A stretch of 64,000 nt of DNA from an uncultured Lachnospiraceae bacterium. Lineage in GTDB: Bacteria; Bacillota; Clostridia; Lachnospirales; Lachnospiraceae. Positions 7,932 through 16,884 of the stretch are shown here, piece by piece (within the stretch, counting starts at the first letter, position 1; the number at the start of each line of letters is the position of its first letter). The stretch is from the NCBI GenBank assembly GCA_910577175.1, contig CAJTLU010000001.1, positions 62,001 to 126,000 of the forward strand, in the 5' to 3' direction. Below the pieces are notes generated by a model. That model searched no databases and was not told where the DNA came from. It saw only the letters and a list, made by a program, of their open reading frames with translations. A program made the position numbers and the translations under genes.

Positions 7932-9018
7932 GATTAAAATCAGCATTAAGGAGCTGCGCAGACAGAGAGGAATGACGCAGAAGGAACTGGCAGAGAAAAT
8001 GCAGGTTTCCTTTCAGACCATCAGCAAATGGGAAAACGGCATTAATATGCCGGATATCATACATCTCCCAAAGCTGGCGGGGATTTTCGGCGTCAGTACG
8101 GATGTTATTCTCGGACTGGAACCATTGGCTGAGAAGCCGGACTGGCGTAAGCTTGACGGTGCCGATTATTGGAACGAAAACCGGGAGCTGTACCGGATAT
8201 GGAAGTCCCTGTATTGGAACGAGGATTATTTTTCTTTTCTGGTAAGGGAGGTCTGGAAGCTTGACCGGCCGGTTGATATTCTGGATTTTGGCTGTGGCTT
8301 CGGGTTTCTGGGCAGCAGGTTTCTTCCGCTGGTGCCGGAGGGAAGCAGCTATACGGGAATCGAGCTGGACTCAGATGAGCTGGCGCGGGCAGAGAAGTTT
8401 TTTCAGTCTACTTCCTACCAGTACCGGTTTATCAAAGAGGATGTATACGCTTACCAGCCGGAGAAAAGGTATGATGTGGTGGTAGCGCTGTACCTGTTAT
8501 CCTATGTCAGACATCCGGAGCAGCTTTTAGAGAAGATGAAAGCATCCCTGAAACCGGGCGGTATGCTTCTGCTGATTGATGTCAACATGGAGGCAGAGCA
8601 GGCAGGCTACTTTTCGGGACTGGAAAAGGAGGAAAACGGCTGCAGGCGTCCGGACTTTACCGGGATATGGGAAAATGAGGCTGCGCATTGTGAGCGGGAT
8701 TACCGCATGGGAACGAAGCTGCCGTATCTTTTAAAAAAGTGCGGCATGAAAAACATAGAAGCGCGCATCAGCGACAAGGTAATCGTGTATGACCCTGATG
8801 ATGAAACGAAAAAGGAAATGAACGAAATATTCCGCTATGTGTATGAGCATGAATACTCTTACAAGGAAGGAATCGGGTATTTTCTTGCGCGCGGCGCCGG
8901 ATATCAGGAGGCATGTAGTTATCTGGATTATTACAGGAAAACAAAAGACTATTTTGATTCTGCGGAAGCCTTTGCCGTAAAGACCTCAGGACTGTATTTT
9001 GTGTATGCGGGGCTGTGA
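7921..9018 (+). CDS. HTH (XRE) - SAM methyltransferase fusion protein, paralog 1
   Basis: A 365-residue two-domain protein. Residues about 5-62 are a Cro/C1 helix-turn-helix (MTQKELAEKMQVS, then ISKWENG). Residues about 95-300 are a class I methyltransferase with the S-adenosylmethionine motif DFGCGFG (122-128) and an acidic ELD after the second strand. ATG 7921 is chosen for its GGAGGAG site; the open frame upstream lies over the promoter. It heads an operon with an acetyltransferase and two ABC exporter genes. A paralog of nearly the same length is at 48852. The domain order suggests a DNA-bound regulator with a methyltransferase-type sensor or activity; the substrate is unknown. Confidence 0.8.
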   Translation: MERQIKISIKELRRQRGMTQKELAEKMQVSFQTISKWENGINMPDIIHLPKLAGIFGVSTDVILGLEPLAEKPDWRKLDGADYWNENRELYRIWKSLYWNEDYFSFLVREVWKLDRPVDILDFGCGFGFLGSRFLPLVPEGSSYTGIELDSDELARAEKFFQSTSYQYRFIKEDVYAYQPEKRYDVVVALYLLSYVRHPEQLLEKMKASLKPGGMLLLIDVNMEAEQAGYFSGLEKEENGCRRPDFTGIWENEAAHCERDYRMGTKLPYLLKKCGMKNIEARISDKVIVYDPDDETKKEMNEIFRYVYEHEYSYKEGIGYFLARGAGYQEACSYLDYYRKTKDYFDSAEAFAVKTSGLYFVYAGL

Positions 9019-9056
9019 CAGGAAAGTCTGGCGAGGCAAAAGAAAGGGACAATGTA

Positions 9057-9548
9057 ATGATATCGTTAAGATTAATGGAAGATACAATGGAAGACTATAC
9101 AGCCATGCAGAAGTGGTTTTCAGAGCCGGAGCTCCAGGCCTTTGTATGGTGCGATGAAAAGGGAGAGCCGCCGGTTCCGTTAGAGAGGATTATTGAGAAA
9201 TACGGTTCCAGAATAAAAAATCCGACGGATGTATTCCCGTATTTTATTTTAAAAGGCGATGAACCGATTGGCTTTATTCAATATTATATAAAGGATGAAG
9301 CGACAATCGGGCTGGATATGTGGATTGGGATTTTAAAAGAAAGAAATCATGGTTATGGGACGGAGGCATTGAAGCAGATGGTAGAGCTGATACATAAAAA
9401 GCATCCACAGGTAAAGGAAGTTTTTATTGACCCCGAAGTTGAAAATAAACGTGCCATAAGATGTTATCAGAAGGCAGGCTTTAAAGATTTTGGCGAATTT
9501 ATGGATGAAGACCTTGACCCGTGTCTCTTGTTAAAAGTAGTTTTTTGA
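9057..9548 (+). CDS. GNAT acetyltransferase, AAC(6')-like
   Basis: A 163-residue acetyl-CoA-dependent N-acetyltransferase. The region from PYFILKGDEPIGFIQYY through the acetyl-CoA loop (ERNHGYGTEALKQMV) to NKRAIRCYQKAGF follows the pattern of aminoglycoside 6'-N-acetyltransferases. This suggests, but does not prove, antibiotic acetylation. ATG 9057 is preceded by GAAAGGGA; an in-frame GTG at 9015 overlapping the previous stop is a less likely start. It sits between the HTH-methyltransferase and a pair of ABC exporters in one tight operon, which fits a drug or bacteriocin protection role. Confidence 0.8.
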   Translation: MISLRLMEDTMEDYTAMQKWFSEPELQAFVWCDEKGEPPVPLERIIEKYGSRIKNPTDVFPYFILKGDEPIGFIQYYIKDEATIGLDMWIGILKERNHGYGTEALKQMVELIHKKHPQVKEVFIDPEVENKRAIRCYQKAGFKDFGEFMDEDLDPCLLLKVVF

Positions 9549-9577
9549 CAGGCTCTGTGCCAGATGAAAGGAAGCAT

Positions 9578-11407
9578 ATGAAAAAGGAAAAGGGGTTTAC
9601 GAAGCGGATTCTGAAAAATAATATTTATGCCGTAAAAGAGGCGATGAAGCTTTCAAAAAAGAGGGTGCTGTGCTCTCTCTTAAAACGTCTGACAGAGTAT
9701 TTTTTATGGGTGTTTTACAGCGCCTTTTTTGTCCGGTTTATACTGGACGCGATTGAGCAGGAGAGACCTTTGAAGGAAATTATAACTGCCATTCTGCTGA
9801 TTGGCGGGGCGAGCCTGCTTTTGGAATTGTTTTTGTATTATTGTGACAATGTGCTGTTTCCGTCCTGGGATGTCCGGATTTTTCACCAGCTATACAATAA
9901 GCTGTACCAAAAGGCAGAAAATGTCGAAATCGGCTGCTATGAGGACCGGGAGTTTTACGATAAGTTTTCCGCGGCGTTGGATGATATGGGAACGAAGCTG
10001 TGCCAGTGCATTGACAATATGAGTACGGTAGTCAGCGGAATTATCGGGGGCGTGCTTGCCTGTTATACAATGATTACCATTGACCCTTGGACGGTTTTGT
10101 TTCTGATTGCGCCTCTTTTGGGAAACTTTCTGTTCGCTCCTAAGATAAATCAGATTTCTTATCAACGCTACCGGGACGGCGTACCCTTTGAAAGAAGGAT
10201 AAGCTATGTAAATCGTGTCATGTATTTAAGGGAGTATGCAAAGGAGTTCCGGCTCTCCAACATCTATCATGTAGTAGGGGACCGGTATGCGCAGGCAGCA
10301 GAAGGAAAGGCAGGAATCTGGAAGCCGTATTTTAAAAGGGCGTTTCCAATAGGAATGCTGCAATACATTTTTTCCTATATGGTAATTTTTGAAGGTATTC
10401 TGCTTTACGGGGCATATCAGGCGCTCGTACCGGCAGCGCCGCGGATTACCTTTTCGGAGATGGCGGTGCTGACCAGTGTTATGGTGACGGCATCGTGGGT
10501 CTGGGTACAGGTCATCAATGCGGTCAACCGGAGCACCGAAAACAGCCTTTTGGTTGACCATCTGCGGGAGTTTCTTGCCCATGAGGAAAAAATTCCGGAG
10601 GACTGGGATGGGCTCCTGCCAGAACCGGAGGTTCGCTCAATTGAGTTTTCCCATGTAAGCTTTTCCTATAAAGACGGCACTACGGTGCTGGAGGACGTTT
10701 CGTTTTGCGTAGACGCTGGAAAAAGTCTGGTGCTGGCAGGACATAACGGCGCCGGGAAGAGTACGCTGATTAAGCTGCTTCTGCGTCTTTATGAACCGAC
10801 GCAGGGAGTAATCCGGGTTAATCAGCGGGATATCCGCGAGTACAACCTTGCTGCATACCGCAGGCTGTTTGCCTGTGCCTTCCAGGATGGTGCCGTGATG
10901 CCAGGAACGGTCCGCTATAATGTTCTTATGGGACGGGACGGGAGCGATGAGGAAGTGATAGCGGCATTAGAGAAGGCAGGCGTTTATGAAAAGATACGGA
11001 AGCTTCCGCTCGGACTGGATACTCCGTTGACAAAGGAGTTTGATGAAAGCGGGGCGCTTCTTTCGGGAGGGGAATGCCAGAAAATACTGGTAGCAAGAGC
11101 GTTTGCGACGCCTTCCTCTGTTACAGTGTTTGACGAGCCATCCTCGGCGCTTGACCCTATTGCCGAGAACGAGCTGCTTTCCGGCATTTTGCGGGAAACG
11201 CAGGGAAAGACGACCATTCTGATTTCCCACCGTCTTTCCTGTGCAAAAGAAGCCGATTCTGTGCTTTTATTTGAAAATGGAAGGAAGGCGGAGGAAGGGA
11301 CGCACCGGGAACTGATGGAGAAAAATGGGGGATATGCAAAAATGTACCGGGTGCAGGAAAGAAACTATTTTGCACTGGAAAAAGAGCAGGAGGTGACGTT
11401 CTGGTGA
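9578..11407 (+). CDS. ABC half-exporter (membrane plus ATPase domains), pair 1 subunit A
   Basis: A 609-residue fused permease-ATPase. The N-terminal half has about six membrane helices of the type I exporter fold. The C-terminal half has Walker A (GHNGAGKST), signature LSGGE, Walker B with catalytic glutamate (FDEPSSALDP) and the switch histidine in ISHR. ATG 9578 has an AAAGGAAG site; the frame upstream overlaps the acetyltransferase gene. Its stop overlaps the next gene by four bases (GTGA), so the two proteins probably form a heterodimer. It closely resembles the gene at 16885, subunit A of a second pair. Likely cargo is a peptide, lipid or drug. Confidence 0.9.
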   Translation: MKKEKGFTKRILKNNIYAVKEAMKLSKKRVLCSLLKRLTEYFLWVFYSAFFVRFILDAIEQERPLKEIITAILLIGGASLLLELFLYYCDNVLFPSWDVRIFHQLYNKLYQKAENVEIGCYEDREFYDKFSAALDDMGTKLCQCIDNMSTVVSGIIGGVLACYTMITIDPWTVLFLIAPLLGNFLFAPKINQISYQRYRDGVPFERRISYVNRVMYLREYAKEFRLSNIYHVVGDRYAQAAEGKAGIWKPYFKRAFPIGMLQYIFSYMVIFEGILLYGAYQALVPAAPRITFSEMAVLTSVMVTASWVWVQVINAVNRSTENSLLVDHLREFLAHEEKIPEDWDGLLPEPEVRSIEFSHVSFSYKDGTTVLEDVSFCVDAGKSLVLAGHNGAGKSTLIKLLLRLYEPTQGVIRVNQRDIREYNLAAYRRLFACAFQDGAVMPGTVRYNVLMGRDGSDEEVIAALEKAGVYEKIRKLPLGLDTPLTKEFDESGALLSGGECQKILVARAFATPSSVTVFDEPSSALDPIAENELLSGILRETQGKTTILISHRLSCAKEADSVLLFENGRKAEEGTHRELMEKNGGYAKMYRVQERNYFALEKEQEVTFW

Positions 11408-13206
11408 AGACTTTGAAAAAAGATGGAATCCGGCGTATCCTGTCCAATAACATCTATATCGTCGGGGAGTTGTTCCGGGCGGCGCCTTTTTACGGCATCA
11501 GTATTATTGTGGAGGCAGTCCGCCATAATCTGGTTAATTTTCTGGAGCAGACGATTTGTGTTTACTTGATTTTAGATATAATTGAAACGGGTAAGCCTTA
11601 CAAAAACGTGCTGTATGTGGTAGGGCTGTTTCTGCTGTTAGATATTGTGGCTGCGGCGCTCAGCAATCTTTATGAGCAAAGGACAAAGCTGAAATACCTG
11701 CCGCTTGCGCAGAAAAGTCTGAAAGAAAAGCTGTATCGTAAGGCAGGAACGGTAGACCTTGCCTGTTATGATGACACGGCATATTATGATGATTTTATGC
11801 TATCGGTTTCGGAGGCAGATAAGGCGGTCAACCGCGCAGAAGAGGTAGTGCGCATGGTGTTCGGGAGCGCTACGGTGCTTCTTTGCTATGGAGCGTTTTT
11901 TGCCGCGCGGGACATAACCTCGGTTCTTTTTGTGTTTATCTCGTTTGTTCTGCGTACTTTATTTTTAAATTGCCTGAACCGTTTAAAGTACGTCATCCGG
12001 CAGAAGGAAAATCCGTTGGAGCGGAAACGCGAGTATATTAAGCGTATCTTCTATTTAAAACAGTATGCAAAGGAGTTCCGTTTAAATAAGGAGGCGTCCA
12101 AAAGCATGCATGAGGAGTTTGACCGGATAAACGAGGAATTGTACCAGCTACATAAAACGATGGGAAAAAAGAGGTTCCTGTTATCTTTTACCGCCAGATA
12201 CCTGATGTCGGACTTTGCTTTGGATATTCTCTATGTATTGTATTTGATTATGAAAGCACTACTCCGGCATACGATTTCGTTCGGCGGCGTGGTAGTGCTT
12301 TATAATTCCGCAGCGAATCTCCGGCGGGGGTTTGCGACGGTGGCAGACCTTGGCCCGTATGTGCTGGAAACCAGTCTGTATGTAGAGAAGATACGTTCCT
12401 TTCTGGCAAAGGAAAGCACCATCATCAACCGGAAGCTTTGCGAGATACCAAAAGGGGCAGGAGAACTGGAGTGCCGGAACGTATCCTTTGGCTATCAGAA
12501 AGGACATCCGGTTCTGCAGAAGGTAAGCTTAAAAATCCGTGCAGGGGAAAAGGCAGCGCTGGTCGGCTATAACGGTGCGGGAAAGACGACATTGATTAAG
12601 CTTCTGCTCCGCCTGTACGACCCGGACGAGGGTGCGGTCCTGTTAGATGGTATAGATATCAGGAACTATGATGTCTGGGAGTACCGGCGCTATATCGGGG
12701 TTGTATTTCAGGATTTCCAGCTGTTTGCGGCGACTGTGGCAGAGAATGTTGTGATGGACCGGCTGGCAGACGGGTATGAAGAGTCTGTTTTAAAGGCGGT
12801 CAGAAGAAGCGGATTTTTGGAAAAGGCGGAGTTGCTTCCAAAAGGAATCGGACAGGAGCTGACACGGGAGTTTTCAGAAGACGGTGTGGAATTGTCCGGC
12901 GGAGAGGCGCAGAAGCTTGCGATTGCAAGGGCGTTCTATAAGGAGGCGGGCATTGTATTTCTGGACGAACCGTCTGCGGCGCTGGACCCTTTGGCGGAAT
13001 ATCAGCTGAATACGGCAATGAAAGAGGTAGCAAGGGAAAAGACGGTGCTTTCAATTTCCCACCGGCTTTCCACAACAAGAGATGCTGATATCATTTATGT
13101 GATGGAGCATGGGCGCGTTATTGAACAGGGAAACCATGCGGAGCTGATTTCCCTGGGAGGTGTCTATGCGACGATGTGGAAGGTGCAGGCAGGACGCTAT
13201 GCGTAA
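11404..13206 (+). CDS. ABC half-exporter, pair 1 subunit B
   Basis: A 600-residue partner of the preceding protein, starting with GTG inside its stop. The membrane domain covers roughly residues 20-320. The ATPase domain has GYNGAGKTT, LSGGE, LDEPSAALDP and SISHR, so both ATP sites of the predicted heterodimer look complete, unlike exporters with one degenerate site. It is more similar to the gene at 18735 than to its own partner, showing that the two-gene unit was duplicated as a whole. It ends just before a 242-base palindrome. Confidence 0.9.
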   Translation: MKTLKKDGIRRILSNNIYIVGELFRAAPFYGISIIVEAVRHNLVNFLEQTICVYLILDIIETGKPYKNVLYVVGLFLLLDIVAAALSNLYEQRTKLKYLPLAQKSLKEKLYRKAGTVDLACYDDTAYYDDFMLSVSEADKAVNRAEEVVRMVFGSATVLLCYGAFFAARDITSVLFVFISFVLRTLFLNCLNRLKYVIRQKENPLERKREYIKRIFYLKQYAKEFRLNKEASKSMHEEFDRINEELYQLHKTMGKKRFLLSFTARYLMSDFALDILYVLYLIMKALLRHTISFGGVVVLYNSAANLRRGFATVADLGPYVLETSLYVEKIRSFLAKESTIINRKLCEIPKGAGELECRNVSFGYQKGHPVLQKVSLKIRAGEKAALVGYNGAGKTTLIKLLLRLYDPDEGAVLLDGIDIRNYDVWEYRRYIGVVFQDFQLFAATVAENVVMDRLADGYEESVLKAVRRSGFLEKAELLPKGIGQELTREFSEDGVELSGGEAQKLAIARAFYKEAGIVFLDEPSAALDPLAEYQLNTAMKEVAREKTVLSISHRLSTTRDADIIYVMEHGRVIEQGNHAELISLGGVYATMWKVQAGRYA

Positions 13207-13214
13207 AAAAACTG

Positions 13215-13456
13215 AGTTTTGGCATTTTCACGCCGCTCCGGGTTCCACCGCCTGCGCGCCCTCCGCTTTTGCATACGCAATGCTTCACCGGACTTCCTCC
13301 AAGAGCTGTTAAGCCGCTCGGTGGCGTCCTCGCGCCTAAGCAGCTCTAGGAGGTGATTCCGGTTCAGCAAAAGACGCGGTCCTTCGGACAAATGCAAAAA
13401 GCGGAGGGCGCGCAGGCGGTGGAATTTCCCAGAGCTGTGTAAAAAATGCGAAAACT
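13215..13456. repeat. Large imperfect palindrome (about 242 bp) between convergent units
   Basis: Nearly the whole gap between the ABC operon and the convergent sensor kinase gene folds on itself. The arms 13243-13274 and 13392-13424 pair over 32 positions with one bulged base. Outer arms pair 13 of 14 positions (13215-13228 with 13443-13456), and inner arms around 13287-13308 and 13341-13363 pair imperfectly. It could act as a bidirectional terminator, but it is far longer than one needs to be and may be a palindromic mobile repeat. Confidence 0.8.
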
Positions 13457-13461
13457 TAAAA

Positions 13462-15864
13462 CTACTCTGCTAACGGGATGGTCAGCTTTGCTTTAAACAG
13501 GTCGCCGTCTGTTTCCACGTAGAAGGTGCCGCCCTGCAGCGCGGCAAGGCTTTCGGCAATGGAGAGGCCAAGACCGCTGCCTTCGTCGGAGCGTGCCTCG
13601 TCTCCTCTGGAAAAGCGCATCATCAGCTCTTCCGGCGTTTTGGAGAGCGCCGATGCAGAGGTGTTTTTCATGGTCAGAAGCGTCAGTCCTGTATTTTCCG
13701 GCAGGTCAAGGGTAATAAATACCCGTGTGCCGGAGAGTGCATATTTGCAGACGTTAGAGAGCAGGTTTTCAATAATGCGGTGGGTGCAGACTCCGTCGGC
13801 AAGGACATTAACCGGACTTTCCGGAAGATTCATGCAGACGGTCAGGTTGCGCTCGGTCAGACGTTCTTCAAAGTCACCGATAGCCTGACGGAGCAGTTCT
13901 GCAGCATTAAAACGAATCGGCTCCAGCCTGATGGTACCGGAGGAGGCCTTAGAGGCTTCAACCAGGTCATCAATCAGGGCTTTCAGACGCCAGGACTTCT
14001 TGGAAAGCGTCTCTGCATAGGATGCAACCGGTCCTTCATCCGGCAGCTCATTTTTAATCAGTTCGATGTAATTGATAATGGAGGTAAGCGGCGTCTTAAT
14101 ATCGTGGGATACGTTGGTAATCAGTTCGGTTTTCATACGTTCGCTTTTTGTCTGCTCCTCGACCGCAGAATGCAGCCCGTCACAGATGTGGTTGATATCC
14201 TCCGACAGCCGTTTGTTGGACGGCAGCATGGACTCCTGTGAAATCCGTGCCGAAAGGTTGCCGCCTGCCATTTCTTCCGTACAGCGGAGGATACGCATGT
14301 GGTCCAGCGTATTCCGCAGGCATAAAAAGGCAAAGAAGCCGGCGCCTGCAAACAGAGGGAGCAGTCCCCAGAGGGAGCCTGCGAAAAGTAACAGTAGCGA
14401 GCCAAAAAACCAGACTGCGGAAATCGTGAGCTGCAGCAGTGTTTTCCAGAGCGAAGAAGGGGAAGAGAGGAATTCCTTCAGGTTGAGGAAAATTAAGTGA
14501 AACAGTTGTTTTAACGGGGAAAAAATCAACCTCCCCAGAATGGAAGAACGAAGCAGCGTTCCTGCCTTTATCCGGCGTACCAGACTGAAATAGAGAAGGG
14601 CAGCCAGCAGGAAGAATGCGGTAAGTCCGCCGAGAATAACAGGAATCCATTTGGAATAAAGCGAATAATCCGTAATAAAGTCTGTAAAAAACGAACGGAA
14701 GCGGCGGAACAGAAAATATGGCAACACAAAGAGACCGGCAAGTGCGGCAAGGATAAATTCCGTAAAAATCCGGTCGTAAAAATGCAGACGAAATGCTGTC
14801 CCGTCCTTTTGTCTGCCGGATACCGCATGGCAGGCGATGAACAAAAGAATGGAGAGCACGGTAAATAGAAGCGTGTATTGGAGACAGTTCTGGTAGTCGC
14901 TATGCGCCTGGTTAAAATTGGAGGCGAGGTCGGAAAAGCCGTCTACAGCGAGGTCATCCGCCACAAAGGCGTATAAGAGATAAGTATCCTTCTGCGGTGC
15001 AGAGGCAAATTCCGTTTCTTCTGTCTCTGTGAAATCCAGTCGGAAGGAGCCTGTTTTGTTATCAGCCAGCAGCTTTCCCATTTCCTCACTGCCGTCTCCG
15101 ACGGCAGATGCTGGTGATTCCGGACCAGGTGTGATTTCAACATACTGGTTTGAAACGGACCAGAGTATCGTCACATCCTTTTCAGGGTCTTTGTCTGAAC
15201 TTGCATCCAGATAGTTACGGTCATAATACATATCCTTTGCCATTTCAGGAAGAGGACGGCCTAAAAAGTCGATGGACCAGAGAAAATTTGCGCGGTTCAG
15301 AACGCCGTCATGGCCTCCGCCGGTCATGGAGCGGTTGTTTTGCGTATTTAAAATCAAATAGAGGTTTTCGGAAATAATGCCGGAAGAAAGAAACGCGTCC
15401 AGGGAGCCGCTTTTCTGGCAGGCATAGTTCTCGAAGTTTTTGGAAGCATAGACCTTGCCGGTTACGGTATTTTTTACATAATACTGGTAGTTGGAAGGCT
15501 CCTGGTTCAGCTTGGAATGATAGTAATAAAATGCGGTTTCACTCGGCTCGTACACGTTCAGCAGGGCATTTTCCAGGTCACTCTCTGCGTTTTCCCCCTC
15601 CAAAAGCAGCTCAAGCTGCGGGTCAAGCTCCGTAAAGCGCAGGGAATAGCCGTCCTCCAGATAGCGTACATAGACGGCAGTGCGCTCGACGTATTTGGAA
15701 AACAGCTCGGAAAACCGTTTTGTGGAATAAACCGACTCCGCGTTCCGGTAAAGTACAGGCGCGCGCAGGGTAAGGAAGCCGTAGGAAACGGCAGCGATTG
15801 AAGAAACCAGCAGGCAGACTGCCAGAAAAGTCTTTGTAATGCCGGAATAAAAAAGACGTTTCAT
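13462..15864 (-). CDS. Membrane sensor histidine kinase
   Basis: An 800-residue kinase. A first membrane helix (about 10-30) is followed by an extracellular domain of around 300 residues, then several membrane helices (about 330-520). The kinase core has the phospho-accepting His587 in NVSHDIKTPLTS. The ATP-binding domain shows ENLLSNVCKYAL and GSGLGLSIAESL. The start has AAAGGAG upstream. It lies one base after the response regulator and is read with it. The pair is sandwiched between two ABC exporter pairs, so it probably senses the exporters' substrate or envelope damage and controls one or both; that link is inferred from position. Confidence 0.9.
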   Translation of the reverse strand: MKRLFYSGITKTFLAVCLLVSSIAAVSYGFLTLRAPVLYRNAESVYSTKRFSELFSKYVERTAVYVRYLEDGYSLRFTELDPQLELLLEGENAESDLENALLNVYEPSETAFYYYHSKLNQEPSNYQYYVKNTVTGKVYASKNFENYACQKSGSLDAFLSSGIISENLYLILNTQNNRSMTGGGHDGVLNRANFLWSIDFLGRPLPEMAKDMYYDRNYLDASSDKDPEKDVTILWSVSNQYVEITPGPESPASAVGDGSEEMGKLLADNKTGSFRLDFTETEETEFASAPQKDTYLLYAFVADDLAVDGFSDLASNFNQAHSDYQNCLQYTLLFTVLSILLFIACHAVSGRQKDGTAFRLHFYDRIFTEFILAALAGLFVLPYFLFRRFRSFFTDFITDYSLYSKWIPVILGGLTAFFLLAALLYFSLVRRIKAGTLLRSSILGRLIFSPLKQLFHLIFLNLKEFLSSPSSLWKTLLQLTISAVWFFGSLLLLFAGSLWGLLPLFAGAGFFAFLCLRNTLDHMRILRCTEEMAGGNLSARISQESMLPSNKRLSEDINHICDGLHSAVEEQTKSERMKTELITNVSHDIKTPLTSIINYIELIKNELPDEGPVASYAETLSKKSWRLKALIDDLVEASKASSGTIRLEPIRFNAAELLRQAIGDFEERLTERNLTVCMNLPESPVNVLADGVCTHRIIENLLSNVCKYALSGTRVFITLDLPENTGLTLLTMKNTSASALSKTPEELMMRFSRGDEARSDEGSGLGLSIAESLAALQGGTFYVETDGDLFKAKLTIPLAE

Positions 15865-15865
15865 G

Positions 15866-16582
15866 TTAACTCCTTTCGCTCTTGTCCTGTGAGTCTATTT
15901 TGTAACCGAGGCCCCAGACTACCTTTAAGTAACGCGGCTCCCGCGGGTTGATTTCTATTTTTTCCCGGATGTGCCGGATATGTACGGCGACAATGTTATC
16001 TGCGCCGAAGGACGGTTCGTTCCAGATGGAAGTGTAAAGCTGTTCTGTAGAAAAGACGCGGCCACGGTTCTGCATTAAAAGCAGAAGCATGGCGTATTCA
16101 GTCGGGGTAAGCCGTACCGGCTCCCCGTCTACAGTGACCTCCTTGGTATCGTCATTGATGGTAAGTCCGCCGACAGTATAGCAGTGAGCCTTTTCTTCTT
16201 CGGAAAGGTTTCCGAAGGTAGTGTAGCGGCGGAGTGCCGACTTGACGCGTGCCATAAGCTCTAACGGGCGGAACGGCTTGGTGATATAATCGTCTGCACC
16301 AATGTTCAGTCCGAGAATTTTGTCGGTATCCTCTGCTTTGGCGCTGAGAAAAAGAATCGGAAAGGTATAGCCCTCCTCCCGGAGCATTCCGGTCAGGCGC
16401 AGCCCGTCCGGCTCCGGCATCATAATATCCAGAATGGCAAGATGCGGTGTTTCCGCATGGATAGCGGCAAGTGCCTCCGTACCGTTATAGGCAGAAGTAA
16501 CACGATAGCCGTCACCGGATAAATAAATTCGGATTGCTTCCACAATCTCCCGGTCGTCGTCACAAACTAAAATATGGTACAT
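15866..16582 (-). CDS. OmpR-family response regulator
   Basis: A 238-residue two-domain regulator. The receiver domain (about 1-120) has the acidic pocket CDDD and phosphorylation site Asp52 in ILDIMMPEPDG. The C-terminal winged helix (about 140-230) ends in the DNA-recognition segment VAVHIRHIREKIE, typical of OmpR/PhoB proteins. It is the first gene of the two-component operon and is divergent from the second ABC exporter pair, the usual place for a regulator of that pair. Confidence 0.92.
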   Translation of the reverse strand: MYHILVCDDDREIVEAIRIYLSGDGYRVTSAYNGTEALAAIHAETPHLAILDIMMPEPDGLRLTGMLREEGYTFPILFLSAKAEDTDKILGLNIGADDYITKPFRPLELMARVKSALRRYTTFGNLSEEEKAHCYTVGGLTINDDTKEVTVDGEPVRLTPTEYAMLLLLMQNRGRVFSTEQLYTSIWNEPSFGADNIVAVHIRHIREKIEINPREPRYLKVVWGLGYKIDSQDKSERS

Positions 16583-16884
16583 AAGAACCTCCGAATCTGT
16601 CGGGCGCCTGGAACCGGCGCGTGTAATACTATTGTTATATTAACATAGTTCCATGAAAAAAGCAGTAACAGATTTCTTAAAGATTTCTTAGGATTTCGCA
16701 AAAAAGGCGGAACCCGAAGGATAACAAAAAGCAGAAAACGAACAAAAGACAAGCAAGAGCAGAAGACAAAAGAAAAATGTATCATATTTTTACAACTGGC
16801 ATATAGAAAGAAAATATGGTATACTGACAAAAACGTAAAATAAGAGAGGAAAAGCAGGGGATTTTAACTGAGAGGAGAAAAGCT
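16583..16884. promoter_or_regulatory. Divergent control region between the response regulator and ABC pair 2
   Basis: This 302-base gap holds signals for both directions. A GCGCC/GGCGC hairpin (16604-16620) falls in the regulator's leader. TGTTA-TAT-TAACA (16633-16645) is a small palindrome near the regulator's start site. TATACT at 16820-16825 is a candidate -10 box for the exporter operon, with only a poor -35 box. A GAGAGGAG ribosome site precedes the exporter gene. Direct repeats that would mark a response-regulator site were not obvious. Confidence 0.4.

Noticed and set aside
14133..14650. Overlapping long open frames on both strands within the sensor kinase gene
   Set aside because: They are out-of-frame shadows of the kinase, without ribosome sites and with no recognisable domain.
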